A DNA stretch of 64,000 bases from the NCBI GenBank assembly GCA_030426545.1, contig JAUHYL010000001.1, positions 62,001 through 126,000 of the forward strand, written 5' to 3'. This document shows, one piece after another, positions 44,984-53,542 of this stretch (the stretch's first letter is position 1; the number at the start of each line of letters is the position of its first letter). Source of the DNA: Gammaproteobacteria bacterium. Lineage in GTDB: Bacteria; Pseudomonadota; Gammaproteobacteria; Pseudomonadales; Halieaceae. The notes beneath the pieces were generated by a model that saw only the letters and a program-made list of their open reading frames with translations, was not told the DNA's origin and ran no database searches. The position numbers were made by a program, and so were the translations under genes.

Positions 44984-46495
44984 ATGCTTAGCAAAACACT
45001 GACGAGAATTGCCGCACCGCTTGCAATAGCATTGGCGCTGTCGCTTGGCGCCGCCTCAGGCCACACAGAGACTGCCGCTGCAAGCATAAAGGGCTCGGTC
45101 ACTGTCGATTTCAGCCAGTCCCGTGGCGAGCGACTCGCGGTGGAGAGGATCAATAATCTGACCCGTGCGCATCGCTATGCTGAGCAACGTGACGCCGATG
45201 TTTCCTTCTATAACGAACAGGGGCTGCACGGTGAAATCTACCGGGTATGGGTTGATGCCCACAAACTGCGCGACCCGGAAAACCCGCAGGACGGCTACGA
45301 TTACAGCAGCGTCGTCGACTACCTGTCAGATGCCAGCCGCCTGTCCGACTACCTGCTGGTCGTAATGGATACGCGCGTGGAGGTGCGCGATCACGATTAC
45401 ACCCCCGCGCAGATCAAGCCGGTGGTCAAGCGCATCCTGACCGACCTGAAAATCCGCTTCCCCCAGATCAGGTACATCGAAACCTTTAACGAACCGGACC
45501 ACAACATGGTCACGGCGGTGAAAGCGGAAGACCTGTACGACTATTACGTGCCCTATTACGAGGCGGTCAACGAGATTAACGATGAACTGGAGCCACTGGT
45601 TCCGCTGGAAGTGGGCGGACCATCCCTGACCACGTACAGCGAAGAATGGATGAACGCGTTCCTGGACGACTACGCGGCAGATCCCGCGCCTGGCAAAAAG
45701 CTCGATTTCATCTCCTGGCATGCCTACGGCAAGTTCACCCAGGGCAGTCCGTACACCGAGGGGCCGCGGGCGTATCACTTCTACAAGGGTGACCCCAGCG
45801 AAGTCGCCAATGAGCGCGATCTGCTGGAGGCCGCATTGCGCAGCCGCGGTATCGACGACGACATTCCCGGCTTCATCACCGAAACGGGAATTTATCCCGG
45901 CCCCTCCTTTGACCACAAGGACGACCCGCACGCTGACTATGTCATCCAGGCAGCCGGCGTGCCCTCGCTCCTGTACTGGTACATGGAGCAGGACCATATC
46001 GTGCCGTTCAACTGGGTGGTACGCCACAAGTCGGAGAAGCGCAAGGATCAGTTGATTACCCACGTCAAGGATAAACCAATGCCAACCGGCATATTCTCTC
46101 CCTACGGCAATTCGATGGTGATGATGTCGACGCTAAAGGATGAGCGCGTGGCAGCCGAATCATCAACCCTGGAAAACGGTCGTGGAGTCTATGCCATCGC
46201 CACGCGCGACAATACGGGCGTGGCAGTTATGCTGTGGAACTACCAGAGTACGGACAGCCACACGCATGTCATGACCATCGACATGAAAAAACTACCGAAG
46301 CACCTGCGCGGCAAAAAGGTCCGCCAGCGCCAGTACCGGATTGATGCCGAGACGAGCAACTACTGGGCGGACCCTGAAACCGCTGATCTGCAAATGGTAT
46401 CTGAGACGATTATTGAACCGGGTAAGCACTACAGCCTGCCGGTTACTTTGACTGCCAATGCGCTGGAGCTTGTTTTGCTTGAGCCACTCAAGTAG
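44984..46495 (+). CDS. Secreted GH39-like glycoside hydrolase
   Basis: The ATG at 44984 follows AGGA and starts a signal peptide (MLSKTLTRIAAPLAIALALS), giving 503 aa. The (beta/alpha)8 clan-A hydrolase pattern is seen in ETFNEPDHN with acid/base Glu near 170 and FITETG with nucleophile Glu near 300; ISWHAYG lies between. GH39 contains beta-xylosidases, iduronidases and related enzymes, so the sugar is open. It follows the LLM gene by 49 bp and is probably co-transcribed. It would act in the periplasm or outside on a glycoside. Confidence 0.82.
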   Translation: MLSKTLTRIAAPLAIALALSLGAASGHTETAAASIKGSVTVDFSQSRGERLAVERINNLTRAHRYAEQRDADVSFYNEQGLHGEIYRVWVDAHKLRDPENPQDGYDYSSVVDYLSDASRLSDYLLVVMDTRVEVRDHDYTPAQIKPVVKRILTDLKIRFPQIRYIETFNEPDHNMVTAVKAEDLYDYYVPYYEAVNEINDELEPLVPLEVGGPSLTTYSEEWMNAFLDDYAADPAPGKKLDFISWHAYGKFTQGSPYTEGPRAYHFYKGDPSEVANERDLLEAALRSRGIDDDIPGFITETGIYPGPSFDHKDDPHADYVIQAAGVPSLLYWYMEQDHIVPFNWVVRHKSEKRKDQLITHVKDKPMPTGIFSPYGNSMVMMSTLKDERVAAESSTLENGRGVYAIATRDNTGVAVMLWNYQSTDSHTHVMTIDMKKLPKHLRGKKVRQRQYRIDAETSNYWADPETADLQMVSETIIEPGKHYSLPVTLTANALELVLLEPLK

Positions 46496-46512
46496 CAGGC
46501 TCGCCGCCTGCT
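46494..46512 (+). terminator. Hairpin after the GH39-like gene
   Basis: AGCAGGC-TCGCC-GCCTGCT, a perfect 7-bp stem beginning in the stop codon. There is no T tract, and the next gene starts 40 bp later in the same direction, so it more likely lowers downstream expression or protects the mRNA than ends transcription. Confidence 0.3.
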
Positions 46513-46552
46513 GTCATCGCGTCAACTCGATCCTGAAGCTCAAAGGCCGACT

Positions 46553-47314
46553 ATGACAACCAAGATCAATTTTGCGTTTCTGCATGGCGGAGGACAAGGC
46601 AGCTGGGTTTGGCAGGAAACTATTGTCCAGCTGCGCAAACGGGCCGATGGCAATTTGGGAAGCGTTATCGCATTGGATATTCCAGGCTGCGGCCATAAAC
46701 GCGACAGGGACAGCAATGACCTGGATTTTGGCGCGATAGTAACCGAGCTGATGAGCGACCTGGCCAATGCTGAAACGCAGGATGTGGTGCTGGTTGGCCA
46801 CTCACAGGCGGGAACTGTAATGCCGTTCATGGCCGCAAGAAATCCCGACCTGTTTCGTCACCTGGTGTACATCACGTGCTCAATACCTCTGCCCGGGCAA
46901 ACGCTACTCGGAATGATCGGAGATCAGGTACACGGCAGTAACGACGAACAGGTTGGATGGCCCATTGATCCGCAAACAACCAGTCTGCAGGAACGCTTTG
47001 AAATTATGTTTTGCAATGACATGAATGAACAGCAGGGCCGTGACTTCATGGGCAAGCTGGGCAATGACCAGTGGCCGCAATCTACTTATACAGAAACGAA
47101 CTGGCAGTTCGAACCGCAGGAATCATTGCCTTCTACCTATGTCGTGTGCCAGCAGGACAATATCCTGCCAGTCTCCTGGCAGGAAAAATTCGCCAGGCGT
47201 TTTAATGTGCGAGAAATACTCCGGGTCGATGCCGGACACCAGGTGATGATTACCGAGCCCAACGCCATCGCCGAACTCCTGCTTGCGCAGATGATGTTTC
47301 TTTCCGGCCAATGA
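46553..47314 (+). CDS. Alpha/beta hydrolase
   Basis: A 253-aa hydrolase without signal peptide. Oxyanion segment HGGGQG (11-16), nucleophile elbow GHSQAG (82-87, Ser 84) and catalytic His near 229 (DAGHQVM). The fold resembles the salicylate esterase/hydroxynitrile lyase-like group, suggesting a small-molecule ester or C-C bond hydrolase. It is placed between the GH39-like and sugar isomerase-like genes. Confidence 0.88.
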   Translation: MTTKINFAFLHGGGQGSWVWQETIVQLRKRADGNLGSVIALDIPGCGHKRDRDSNDLDFGAIVTELMSDLANAETQDVVLVGHSQAGTVMPFMAARNPDLFRHLVYITCSIPLPGQTLLGMIGDQVHGSNDEQVGWPIDPQTTSLQERFEIMFCNDMNEQQGRDFMGKLGNDQWPQSTYTETNWQFEPQESLPSTYVVCQQDNILPVSWQEKFARRFNVREILRVDAGHQVMITEPNAIAELLLAQMMFLSGQ

Positions 47315-47341
47315 GTCGGCAACGATAAAGGGAAAAGAACG

Positions 47342-48358
47342 ATGCTGAAAATCGAACGCAGGCGCTTTAATCAGATGGTAATGGCGGGCGCGCTGTCTGC
47401 ACTGCCGGCAGCGCCCGTACTCGCTGCCCTTACTTTGAAAGACGGGGAGGCTGGATTCCCTCTATACGACATCGCCTTCTCCAGTTGGTGCTTCCACATG
47501 CCGCTGTGGCGCGGTGAGATGAAGGCGCATGACTTGCCGGGTATCGCGCGTGACGTGGGCGTTGATGCGCTGGAATGGACAGCGAAGACGCTCCGCGATC
47601 TGCGTGGCGGCCGGGGTTTAATGTTCGAGCCGCCTCCAGATCGCTTTTTTCACACGCTGCGCGACGCGGCTGATGACGCCGGTATACAGAGCAAGGTGAT
47701 GAACTTGGGAGGCCCCTTTTTCCTCGCGAGTGTGGACAAGGCCACCCAGAAAAAGGCTTTGGATTACATCAAGCCTTATATTGAACCGACCCAGATTCTA
47801 GGCAGCAAAATTCTGCGCACGGAGCTTTACTACGATGGCGGACGCAGCCCGGGCTGGCAGCAGGAGGCCAGAAAACATGCGGTAGAGGGTATACGGCGCT
47901 TACTGGATATGACCGCCGATTCAGGCCTGGCGATCCACGTTGAAAACCACCACGGTATATCTTCCCACCCGGACTGGCTGGCAAGCCTTGTCAATACGGT
48001 AGACAGCCCCAGGTTTGCGCTGACCGTGGATACCAATAATTTCCGCATCGACCAGGATAACCCCTATGACCAGGATTCTTCATCACTACCCGCGTACGTG
48101 AACAGGTATGAAGGCCTGCAGACACTGATGCCATTTGCGAGGTGGGTCAGCGCCAAATGCTATGCTTTTGACAACACCGGTTACGAGCTTTCCATGGATT
48201 ATCCGCGCATCCTGGACATCATCCTTGCCAGTGATTACCGCGGGTACATCAGCGTGGAATACGAAGGCGCAGGCGATCCCCTGGACGGGGTGCGGCAGGG
48301 CGTGGAGATGTTCAGGGCCTTGAGATCACATTTTGCGACCATGACTAAGGCTCAGTAG
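47342..48358 (+). CDS. Exported sugar phosphate isomerase/epimerase-like TIM-barrel protein
   Basis: A 338-aa protein of the xylose isomerase-like (AP endonuclease 2) fold. The start MLKIERRRFNQMVMAG looks like a Tat signal. Barrel elements include VDALEWTAKTL, LAIHVENHHGI with possible metal ligands, ALTVDTNNF and GYISVEYEGAG. It may isomerise or epimerise a free sugar, or act on 3-keto sugars, in the periplasm. Last gene of the 44068-48358 run. Confidence 0.82.
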   Translation: MLKIERRRFNQMVMAGALSALPAAPVLAALTLKDGEAGFPLYDIAFSSWCFHMPLWRGEMKAHDLPGIARDVGVDALEWTAKTLRDLRGGRGLMFEPPPDRFFHTLRDAADDAGIQSKVMNLGGPFFLASVDKATQKKALDYIKPYIEPTQILGSKILRTELYYDGGRSPGWQQEARKHAVEGIRRLLDMTADSGLAIHVENHHGISSHPDWLASLVNTVDSPRFALTVDTNNFRIDQDNPYDQDSSSLPAYVNRYEGLQTLMPFARWVSAKCYAFDNTGYELSMDYPRILDIILASDYRGYISVEYEGAGDPLDGVRQGVEMFRALRSHFATMTKAQ

Positions 48359-48411
48359 GCTCATCAGCCACACGTTCCTTCGAAGGCGAGCCGGAGCACA
48401 GCCCGCTAGTG

Positions 48412-48732
48412 TCACACCTGCTTTTCGGGCAGGCGCACGACAAGGCCGTCAAGGTCGTCCGTAATCGTGATCTGGCAGCCCAGCCGACTATTGGGCTGCG
48501 GGTCGCACACTTCCTCCAGCAGGATCTCTTCGGTTGCACCAATCTCGCCGACTTTGTCATACCACTGTGGATCGACATAGACATGGCAAGTGGCGCAGGA
48601 ACAGGCGCCACCGCAGTCGCCGATAATCCCCTGCAGCGCGTTGTCTACCGCACCGCGCATAACCGTGCTGCCGCGCTCGACATCGAGGACCAGGGTCTCA
48701 CCATCGCGGGCAATGTACGTGATTTTTGCCAT
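48412..48732 (-). CDS. 2Fe-2S ferredoxin, adrenodoxin type (partner of P450 3)
   Basis: Start ATG 48732 ([11 protein letters not shown]) gives 106 aa; the track start overlaps the P450 gene. Cluster ligands are C40, C46, C49 ([11 protein letters not shown]) and C86, the same numbering as the ferredoxin at 3676. It lies 16 bp after the P450 (3) stop and is its probable electron donor. Confidence 0.92.
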   Translation of the reverse strand: MAKITYIARDGETLVLDVERGSTVMRGAVDNALQGIIGDCGGACSCATCHVYVDPQWYDKVGEIGATEEILLEEVCDPQPNSRLGCQITITDDLDGLVVRLPEKQV

Positions 48733-48748
48733 CTTCGTGCCGCCGCGC

Positions 48749-49954
48749 CTATCCAACAAACACGGGCATCGTGTCCCACCCTCGCGTCGACGAGGAGGAA
48801 GACAATTGCGCGTTGTCGGTATCGACTGTCCAGTCCGGGAAGCGCTTGAGAATTTCTTCCATTACAACGCGGCCTTCTACCCGCGCCAGCGCCATGCCCA
48901 GGCAGGAGTGGATACCGCGGCCGAAGGTCATATGTGGTGGGTCCCTGCGATGGATGTTGAACAGTTCCGGATCGGTGAACCGCGACTCGTCGCGGTTGGC
49001 CGAGGCGATCAGGTTCAGCATCACGCTGCCGGCCGGCACGACCTGGCCCAGCACTTCCACATCTTTTGCCACGTAACGTGCTACCGAGGGTCCGGGCGGC
49101 TCAAAGCGCAGGATCTCCTCTATGGCGGCGGGCACCAGAGAGCGGTCAGCGGCGATCTCGCGGCGCTGGTCCGGGTGTTCGCCCAGTATCTTGCCCATCC
49201 AGCCAATTAACTTGGAGGTAGTCTCGTTGCCCGCCCCGGCCAGCAGCATGACGAAAATCAGCACCTCCTCCTTGGTCAGCTTGCGTACCGTGCCGGTGGC
49301 GTCCTTGAACTCGGTGTTGAGGAGCTCCGTCATCAGGTCGTCTGAGGGGGTTTTCATGCGCCAATCGATGTACTCTTCGTAGTTTTCACCCGTGAGGTTC
49401 GCCTGCTCCAACTCCATAGGCTTGCCTTCTTCTGTGCGCAGTGAGGCCTCGACCTGGTCGCGCACCGCATCGCGGTCCTCGTCGGGTATGCCGAGCAACA
49501 TGCCGATCACGCCGCCCGGTAACTGTCCGCCGAGATCGGCTATGAAGTCGATGCGGTCATTTCCTGCAATGGGATCGAGACAGCGCACACAATAGTCTCG
49601 AATCATGCCTTCAAGCGCGTTCATACGCTTGGGCGTGAATACGCGCATAACCACGGCGCGGTAGGCCGTATGCTCCGGCGGATCCTCCCAGATAAACATG
49701 CCCTTGGGCACTTCCATGTCCTCGCGCATGAACTCCATAATGTCACTGCGGCCCGAGATGAACGTCTCGTGATTGCCGAGGCAGGCCTCCACGTCGGCAA
49801 ACCGGCTCACTGCGTAAAAGTCGTACTCCGCGTTGTAGTAAAGAGGCGCCTCCTCACGCAGTCGCTTGAAGGTCGGGTACGGGTCCTTGCCCAGGTCAGG
49901 ACGGTACGGGTCCCAGTAAACAACGTCGCCGCCAGTTGCTGCTGATGTGCTCAT
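48749..49954 (-). CDS. Cytochrome P450 (3)
   Basis: The ATG at 49954 (MSTSAATGG) gives 401 aa; the 16-residue track extension runs into the divergent promoter. The I-helix motif is AGNETT (241-246), ExxR is EEILR (279-283), and the haem loop is [10 protein letters not shown] (344-353), Cys 351. Its haem loop and I-helix differ from P450s 1 and 2, so it is a separate subfamily, closer in appearance to CYP125/142-like steroid or terpenoid hydroxylases. A ferredoxin gene follows directly. Confidence 0.93.
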   Translation of the reverse strand: MSTSAATGGDVVYWDPYRPDLGKDPYPTFKRLREEAPLYYNAEYDFYAVSRFADVEACLGNHETFISGRSDIMEFMREDMEVPKGMFIWEDPPEHTAYRAVVMRVFTPKRMNALEGMIRDYCVRCLDPIAGNDRIDFIADLGGQLPGGVIGMLLGIPDEDRDAVRDQVEASLRTEEGKPMELEQANLTGENYEEYIDWRMKTPSDDLMTELLNTEFKDATGTVRKLTKEEVLIFVMLLAGAGNETTSKLIGWMGKILGEHPDQRREIAADRSLVPAAIEEILRFEPPGPSVARYVAKDVEVLGQVVPAGSVMLNLIASANRDESRFTDPELFNIHRRDPPHMTFGRGIHSCLGMALARVEGRVVMEEILKRFPDWTVDTDNAQLSSSSSTRGWDTMPVFVG

Positions 49955-49977
49955 GTCATACTGCTCGCAGATTTTAA

Positions 49978-50003
49978 ATTGGTGTCGCGACATTGTCACC
50001 AAT
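49978..50003. promoter_or_regulatory. Inverted repeat in the P450 (3) / reductase divergent promoter
   Basis: ATTGGTG and CACCAAT arms separated by 12 bp, with a perfect TGTCGCGACA palindrome overlapping the left side. It lies between the divergent P450 (49954) and reductase (50041) starts, so it is a candidate operator for both. It is unlike the AATCAACA motif. Confidence 0.5.
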
Positions 50004-50040
50004 CTGGCATCATGTCAATAAACAACAAAGGTGACTCGTT

Positions 50041-51114
50041 ATGACTGAAACTCAACAGCTCCAGAGTGGAGATCGCGCCCCTCCCTGGCGGGTCGTCCAA
50101 TGGGCCACGGGTAAGGTCGGTAGCGGCAGCCTGCGGGCGGTGGTGGGCCATCCCGATCTGGAACTCGTAGGACTGCGCGTACACTCCGCCGAGAAAGCAG
50201 GCCGTGATGCGGGTGAGCTGTGCGGCATCGATTCGGTCGGCATCAAGGCCACGCGCAGTCTCAAGGAAATCCTCGCGCTCAAGCCGGACTGTGTGCTGTA
50301 TATGCAGGAGGGCTACGACGCGGACGATCTCTGCGCGCTGCTCGAAGCTGGCATCAACGTCATCACCACCCGCGGCGAGTTCTTCAATCCGCACCGCATG
50401 CCGGCTGAACTTCGCGATGCCATCGAGGCCGCCTGCCAGCGCGGCGGCGCCTCGCTGCACGCCACCGGCTCCAGCCCGGGATTCATCACCGAGGCATTGC
50501 CGCTGGTGCTCACCTCCATCCAGCGCCGCCTCGACTGCCTGACGATCGACGAGTTCGCCGACATACCCGCTTCCTGCTCCACGGAAATGATTTTTGACGT
50601 CATGGGTTACGGCCGCCCGCTGCAAGACGCGTTGGACCCCGGCCTGCTCATGCACATGGCGCAGTGTTTTGAGGATTCGCTGACAACACTGGCCGACGCC
50701 CTGTCGATCACGCTGGACGGCTTCGACGTCTTCGGTGAAACCGCCGCGGCCAAGGAACGCGTGCTGTTAGCCGACGGCGCGGCCATTGAACAGGGCACTG
50801 TGGCGGCGCTGCGGGTAACCGTGGCGGGACTGCGCGATGGTAAGCCCGTGTTGCGCTTCCGCTCCAACTGGTATTGCAGCCAGGACCTCGAGCGAGACTG
50901 GCAACTGGGCGACAACGGCTGGCGTGTACAGGTAGAGGGCAATGCCCCGCTCGACATCTGCATTGGCATGCCGCTCACCGGCGAGCCGGTGGCGGAGCAG
51001 ATGTCGGGCTACACTGCGTTCGGCGCGGTCAACGCCATCCCCTTTGTCTGTGCAGCGGAGCCGGGAATACGCACGATCATGGACCTGCCCCGGATCACGG
51101 CGCGGTTGGGATAG
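50041..51114 (+). CDS. Dihydrodipicolinate reductase-like NAD(P)H-dependent oxidoreductase
   Basis: A 357-aa Rossmann-fold protein: VVQWATGKVGSGSLRAV (about 18-34) is the cofactor loop, DCVLYMQEGYDADDLCALLEAG the second half of the fold, and ITTRGEFFNP a conserved family segment. It resembles the DapB N-terminal-like proteins of mycobacteria and proteobacteria, most of them uncharacterised (some are 2,4-diaminopentanoate dehydrogenases). It is divergent from P450 (3), which suggests a shared pathway. Substrate unknown. Confidence 0.85.
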   Translation: MTETQQLQSGDRAPPWRVVQWATGKVGSGSLRAVVGHPDLELVGLRVHSAEKAGRDAGELCGIDSVGIKATRSLKEILALKPDCVLYMQEGYDADDLCALLEAGINVITTRGEFFNPHRMPAELRDAIEAACQRGGASLHATGSSPGFITEALPLVLTSIQRRLDCLTIDEFADIPASCSTEMIFDVMGYGRPLQDALDPGLLMHMAQCFEDSLTTLADALSITLDGFDVFGETAAAKERVLLADGAAIEQGTVAALRVTVAGLRDGKPVLRFRSNWYCSQDLERDWQLGDNGWRVQVEGNAPLDICIGMPLTGEPVAEQMSGYTAFGAVNAIPFVCAAEPGIRTIMDLPRITARLG

Positions 51115-51146
51115 TTGCTGCAGGACGCCGGCACACCATGCAAGCG

Positions 51147-52859
51147 CTAGATCACGCCCTCGCCGATTTGCTGCACCGCATAATCGCAGGCCCGGGCAGT
51201 AAACGCCATGTAGGTGAGTGAAGGGTTAACGCACGACGCCGACGTCATAAAGGAACCGTCGGTCACGAACAGGTTGGGCACGTCGTGGGCCTGGTTGTAA
51301 CGATTTAGCACCGACTCGCCCGGGTCGTCGCCCATGCGCGCGGTGCCCATCTCGTGTATGCCTGCGCCCGGCACTGACAGCGTTTGCGCATCGCCAATCG
51401 GCATGGTGAAGGCAGCGCCGGCCGCCTCGAGAATGCGCAGCCCCTCCTGCTGGATATCCTTGCCCATGGCGCGCTCGTTGTCACTCCACTCGAAATCAAA
51501 GGCCACCTGCGGAATCCCGAAACGGTCTTTCTTGCTCTTGCTGAGATACAGGTGATTGCGCTTGCGGGGAAGGCACTCGCCGAAACCGCCCATGTAAAAC
51601 GTCCAGGTTGGTGGAATTGCGCTGAGTTGGCTCTTCAGTGCCCCGCCGAAACCCTTCGCATTGAGTTGGCCCATCCAGTTGGAGCTGTTGATCATGGTCT
51701 GGAAGCCGTAACCGCGGATAAAATCCGTGTCGTCGTCCTGTTTGCCGACATTGCGAAAGCGTGGAACATAAAGCCCGGTCGGTCGATTGCCATAGAAATA
51801 GCTGTCACTGTGTTCACTGAACATACCAACCGCGCCAACACCGAGAAAATGATCCATCAGGTAACGGCCCAACACCCCGCTGCGATTGGCGAGCCCGTTG
51901 GGAAACGCCGCGCTGGAGGAATTTAACAGCAGCTGTGTACTGCCAACGGTCGACGCACAAAGAAAATAGACCCGCGCCCTGTAGGCGCGGCGCGCGTTCG
52001 TCTGCGCATCGATCACGTGGATCGCACTGATGCGACCGGTGCCCTCGTCGTACTGCAGCCGTTCCACCACGCTGTCGGGCTTGAGCGTCATCTTGCCGGT
52101 GGCGCGCGCGGCGGGCAGTGTGGAACTCTGTGAGCTGAAGTAACTGCCCGTGGAACAGCCATTTTCACAGGGGCCGCAGTAATGGCACGCAGCGCGGCCA
52201 GGCAGGTCTTCCGTCAGGATCGCCGTGCGCGCATTGGTCAGTGTGATATCAGGAGCGCTTTTGCGCAGGCGCTGCTGAATCGTCTTCTCTATCGCGAACC
52301 ATGGCATTGGTTTCTGGAATTCGCCGTCGGGCAGTTGCGCCAACCCTTCCTTGCGGCCGTTCACGCCAATGAATTTTTCGACACGGCTATACCAAGGTGC
52401 AACGTCGTCGTAGCCCACTGGCCAGGGAATGCCGTGGCCGTCGGTCGCATTGGCCTTAAAATCCTCGGGGCTGAAGCGATAGGTCTGCCGCCCCCACAGC
52501 AGCGACCGACCGCCGACAACGCCGCTGCGAAACCAGTCAAAGGGCTTCCCTTCCTCGGTCGCGTAGGGATTCTCCCTGTCATTGTTCCAGAAGTGCCGGT
52601 TGGCGGTGCTGAACGCGTAGACTTTTCTCTGTACCGGGTAGTCTCGCTCCTCCAACGCGCGGTCTGGCTTGCCGTGAAAAGGCTGTTTGTAGCCCGGTGC
52701 GTGCTCGCCGAGGTAACCGCTGCCGTGCTGGAGGTCTTTGCCGCGCTCCAGCACCAGCACCTTCAGGCCCTTTTCAGTGAGTTCCTTTGCAGCCCAGCCC
52801 CCTGTGATACCGGAGCCGACCACTATGGCGTCAAAATCGTATTTGTGTTCAGTTTTCAT
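51147..52859 (-). CDS. GMC oxidoreductase, gluconate 2-dehydrogenase / FAD-sugar dehydrogenase large subunit type
   Basis: A 570-aa flavoprotein: FAD loop VVGSGITGGWAAKEL (14-28), GGRSLLWGRQ, and the catalytic His/Asn pair suggested by HEMGTARMG and CVNPSLTYM near the C-terminus. A cysteine cluster CHYCGPCENGC (C225, C228, C231, C235) lies where related sugar dehydrogenases bind an iron-sulfur centre; that reading is inference. It has no signal of its own and would be exported with the Tat-type small subunit encoded just upstream. It oxidises a sugar or polyol hydroxyl in the periplasm. No cytochrome subunit adjoins it. Confidence 0.9.
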   Translation of the reverse strand: MKTEHKYDFDAIVVGSGITGGWAAKELTEKGLKVLVLERGKDLQHGSGYLGEHAPGYKQPFHGKPDRALEERDYPVQRKVYAFSTANRHFWNNDRENPYATEEGKPFDWFRSGVVGGRSLLWGRQTYRFSPEDFKANATDGHGIPWPVGYDDVAPWYSRVEKFIGVNGRKEGLAQLPDGEFQKPMPWFAIEKTIQQRLRKSAPDITLTNARTAILTEDLPGRAACHYCGPCENGCSTGSYFSSQSSTLPAARATGKMTLKPDSVVERLQYDEGTGRISAIHVIDAQTNARRAYRARVYFLCASTVGSTQLLLNSSSAAFPNGLANRSGVLGRYLMDHFLGVGAVGMFSEHSDSYFYGNRPTGLYVPRFRNVGKQDDDTDFIRGYGFQTMINSSNWMGQLNAKGFGGALKSQLSAIPPTWTFYMGGFGECLPRKRNHLYLSKSKKDRFGIPQVAFDFEWSDNERAMGKDIQQEGLRILEAAGAAFTMPIGDAQTLSVPGAGIHEMGTARMGDDPGESVLNRYNQAHDVPNLFVTDGSFMTSASCVNPSLTYMAFTARACDYAVQQIGEGVI

Positions 52860-52880
52860 GGGATATACCAGTGAGGTGCG

Positions 52881-53507
52881 TTAGCGATAAAAAGAAAATG
52901 GCGCCCAGGTCGTGTCTCCGGGGGCGCGCGCGTATTCGCCATTGAATTTCATGGGCATCGGGTTGTAGCGCAAGACCTGCTTCATCCCGGTCTCGGAGGT
53001 GAAGAAGCCCCATATAGTGAGTTCCTTTAGCTGGCAGATGAACGGCGCGTCGCTGATAAACGCGCGACGGACATTACCCGGCTGGTACCAGGGGGAATCT
53101 TCCGCGGCGGCTTCCATGCGCTCAAGCACAGCGACCTGCCCGGCGCTATCCAGTTCATCGTAGGGCTTGCCGAATTCGGCCGGTATCCGCGCAGAAAGAT
53201 CTTCCAGGCCCGCCATAAAGATGGCGCGCTCCTGCTCGTTAAACCAATCCGCCACCATCAGTTCAATGAAATCCGGTACCCCGGCATCGATAGCGCCGGG
53301 TGTGTCGGTGCGCGGGATAATCGCCTCGGCGACAGCCGCGACTATGCGCCGTTGTGCTTCGTTAAGCAGGTTCGCCGGCCGGCTGGCATAGTCATCGGCC
53401 GTTGCGAGGTATTGCTGCTGCTCTTCATTCAGCGCAAATGCGGGTGCTTGTATAACGGTGCCGCTGACCAGCAGCGCCGCACATTCCAGAAATTCCCGTC
53501 TATTCAT
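52881..53507 (-). CDS. Gluconate 2-dehydrogenase subunit 3 family protein
   Basis: The ATG at 53507 is better spaced from GGGAG than the upstream GTG at 53513; 208 aa. The N-terminus MNRREFLECAALLVSG is a Tat-like signal that could carry the GMC subunit across the membrane as a complex. The family region (LLNEAQRRIVAAVAEAIIPRTDTPGA and FNEQERAIFMAGLEDL) is clear. It lies 21 bp before the GMC gene. Confidence 0.9.
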   Translation of the reverse strand: MNRREFLECAALLVSGTVIQAPAFALNEEQQQYLATADDYASRPANLLNEAQRRIVAAVAEAIIPRTDTPGAIDAGVPDFIELMVADWFNEQERAIFMAGLEDLSARIPAEFGKPYDELDSAGQVAVLERMEAAAEDSPWYQPGNVRRAFISDAPFICQLKELTIWGFFTSETGMKQVLRYNPMPMKFNGEYARAPGDTTWAPFSFYR

Positions 53508-53542
53508 TTCCACTTACTCCCACAGCGGCGCGCGCCGCCTCC

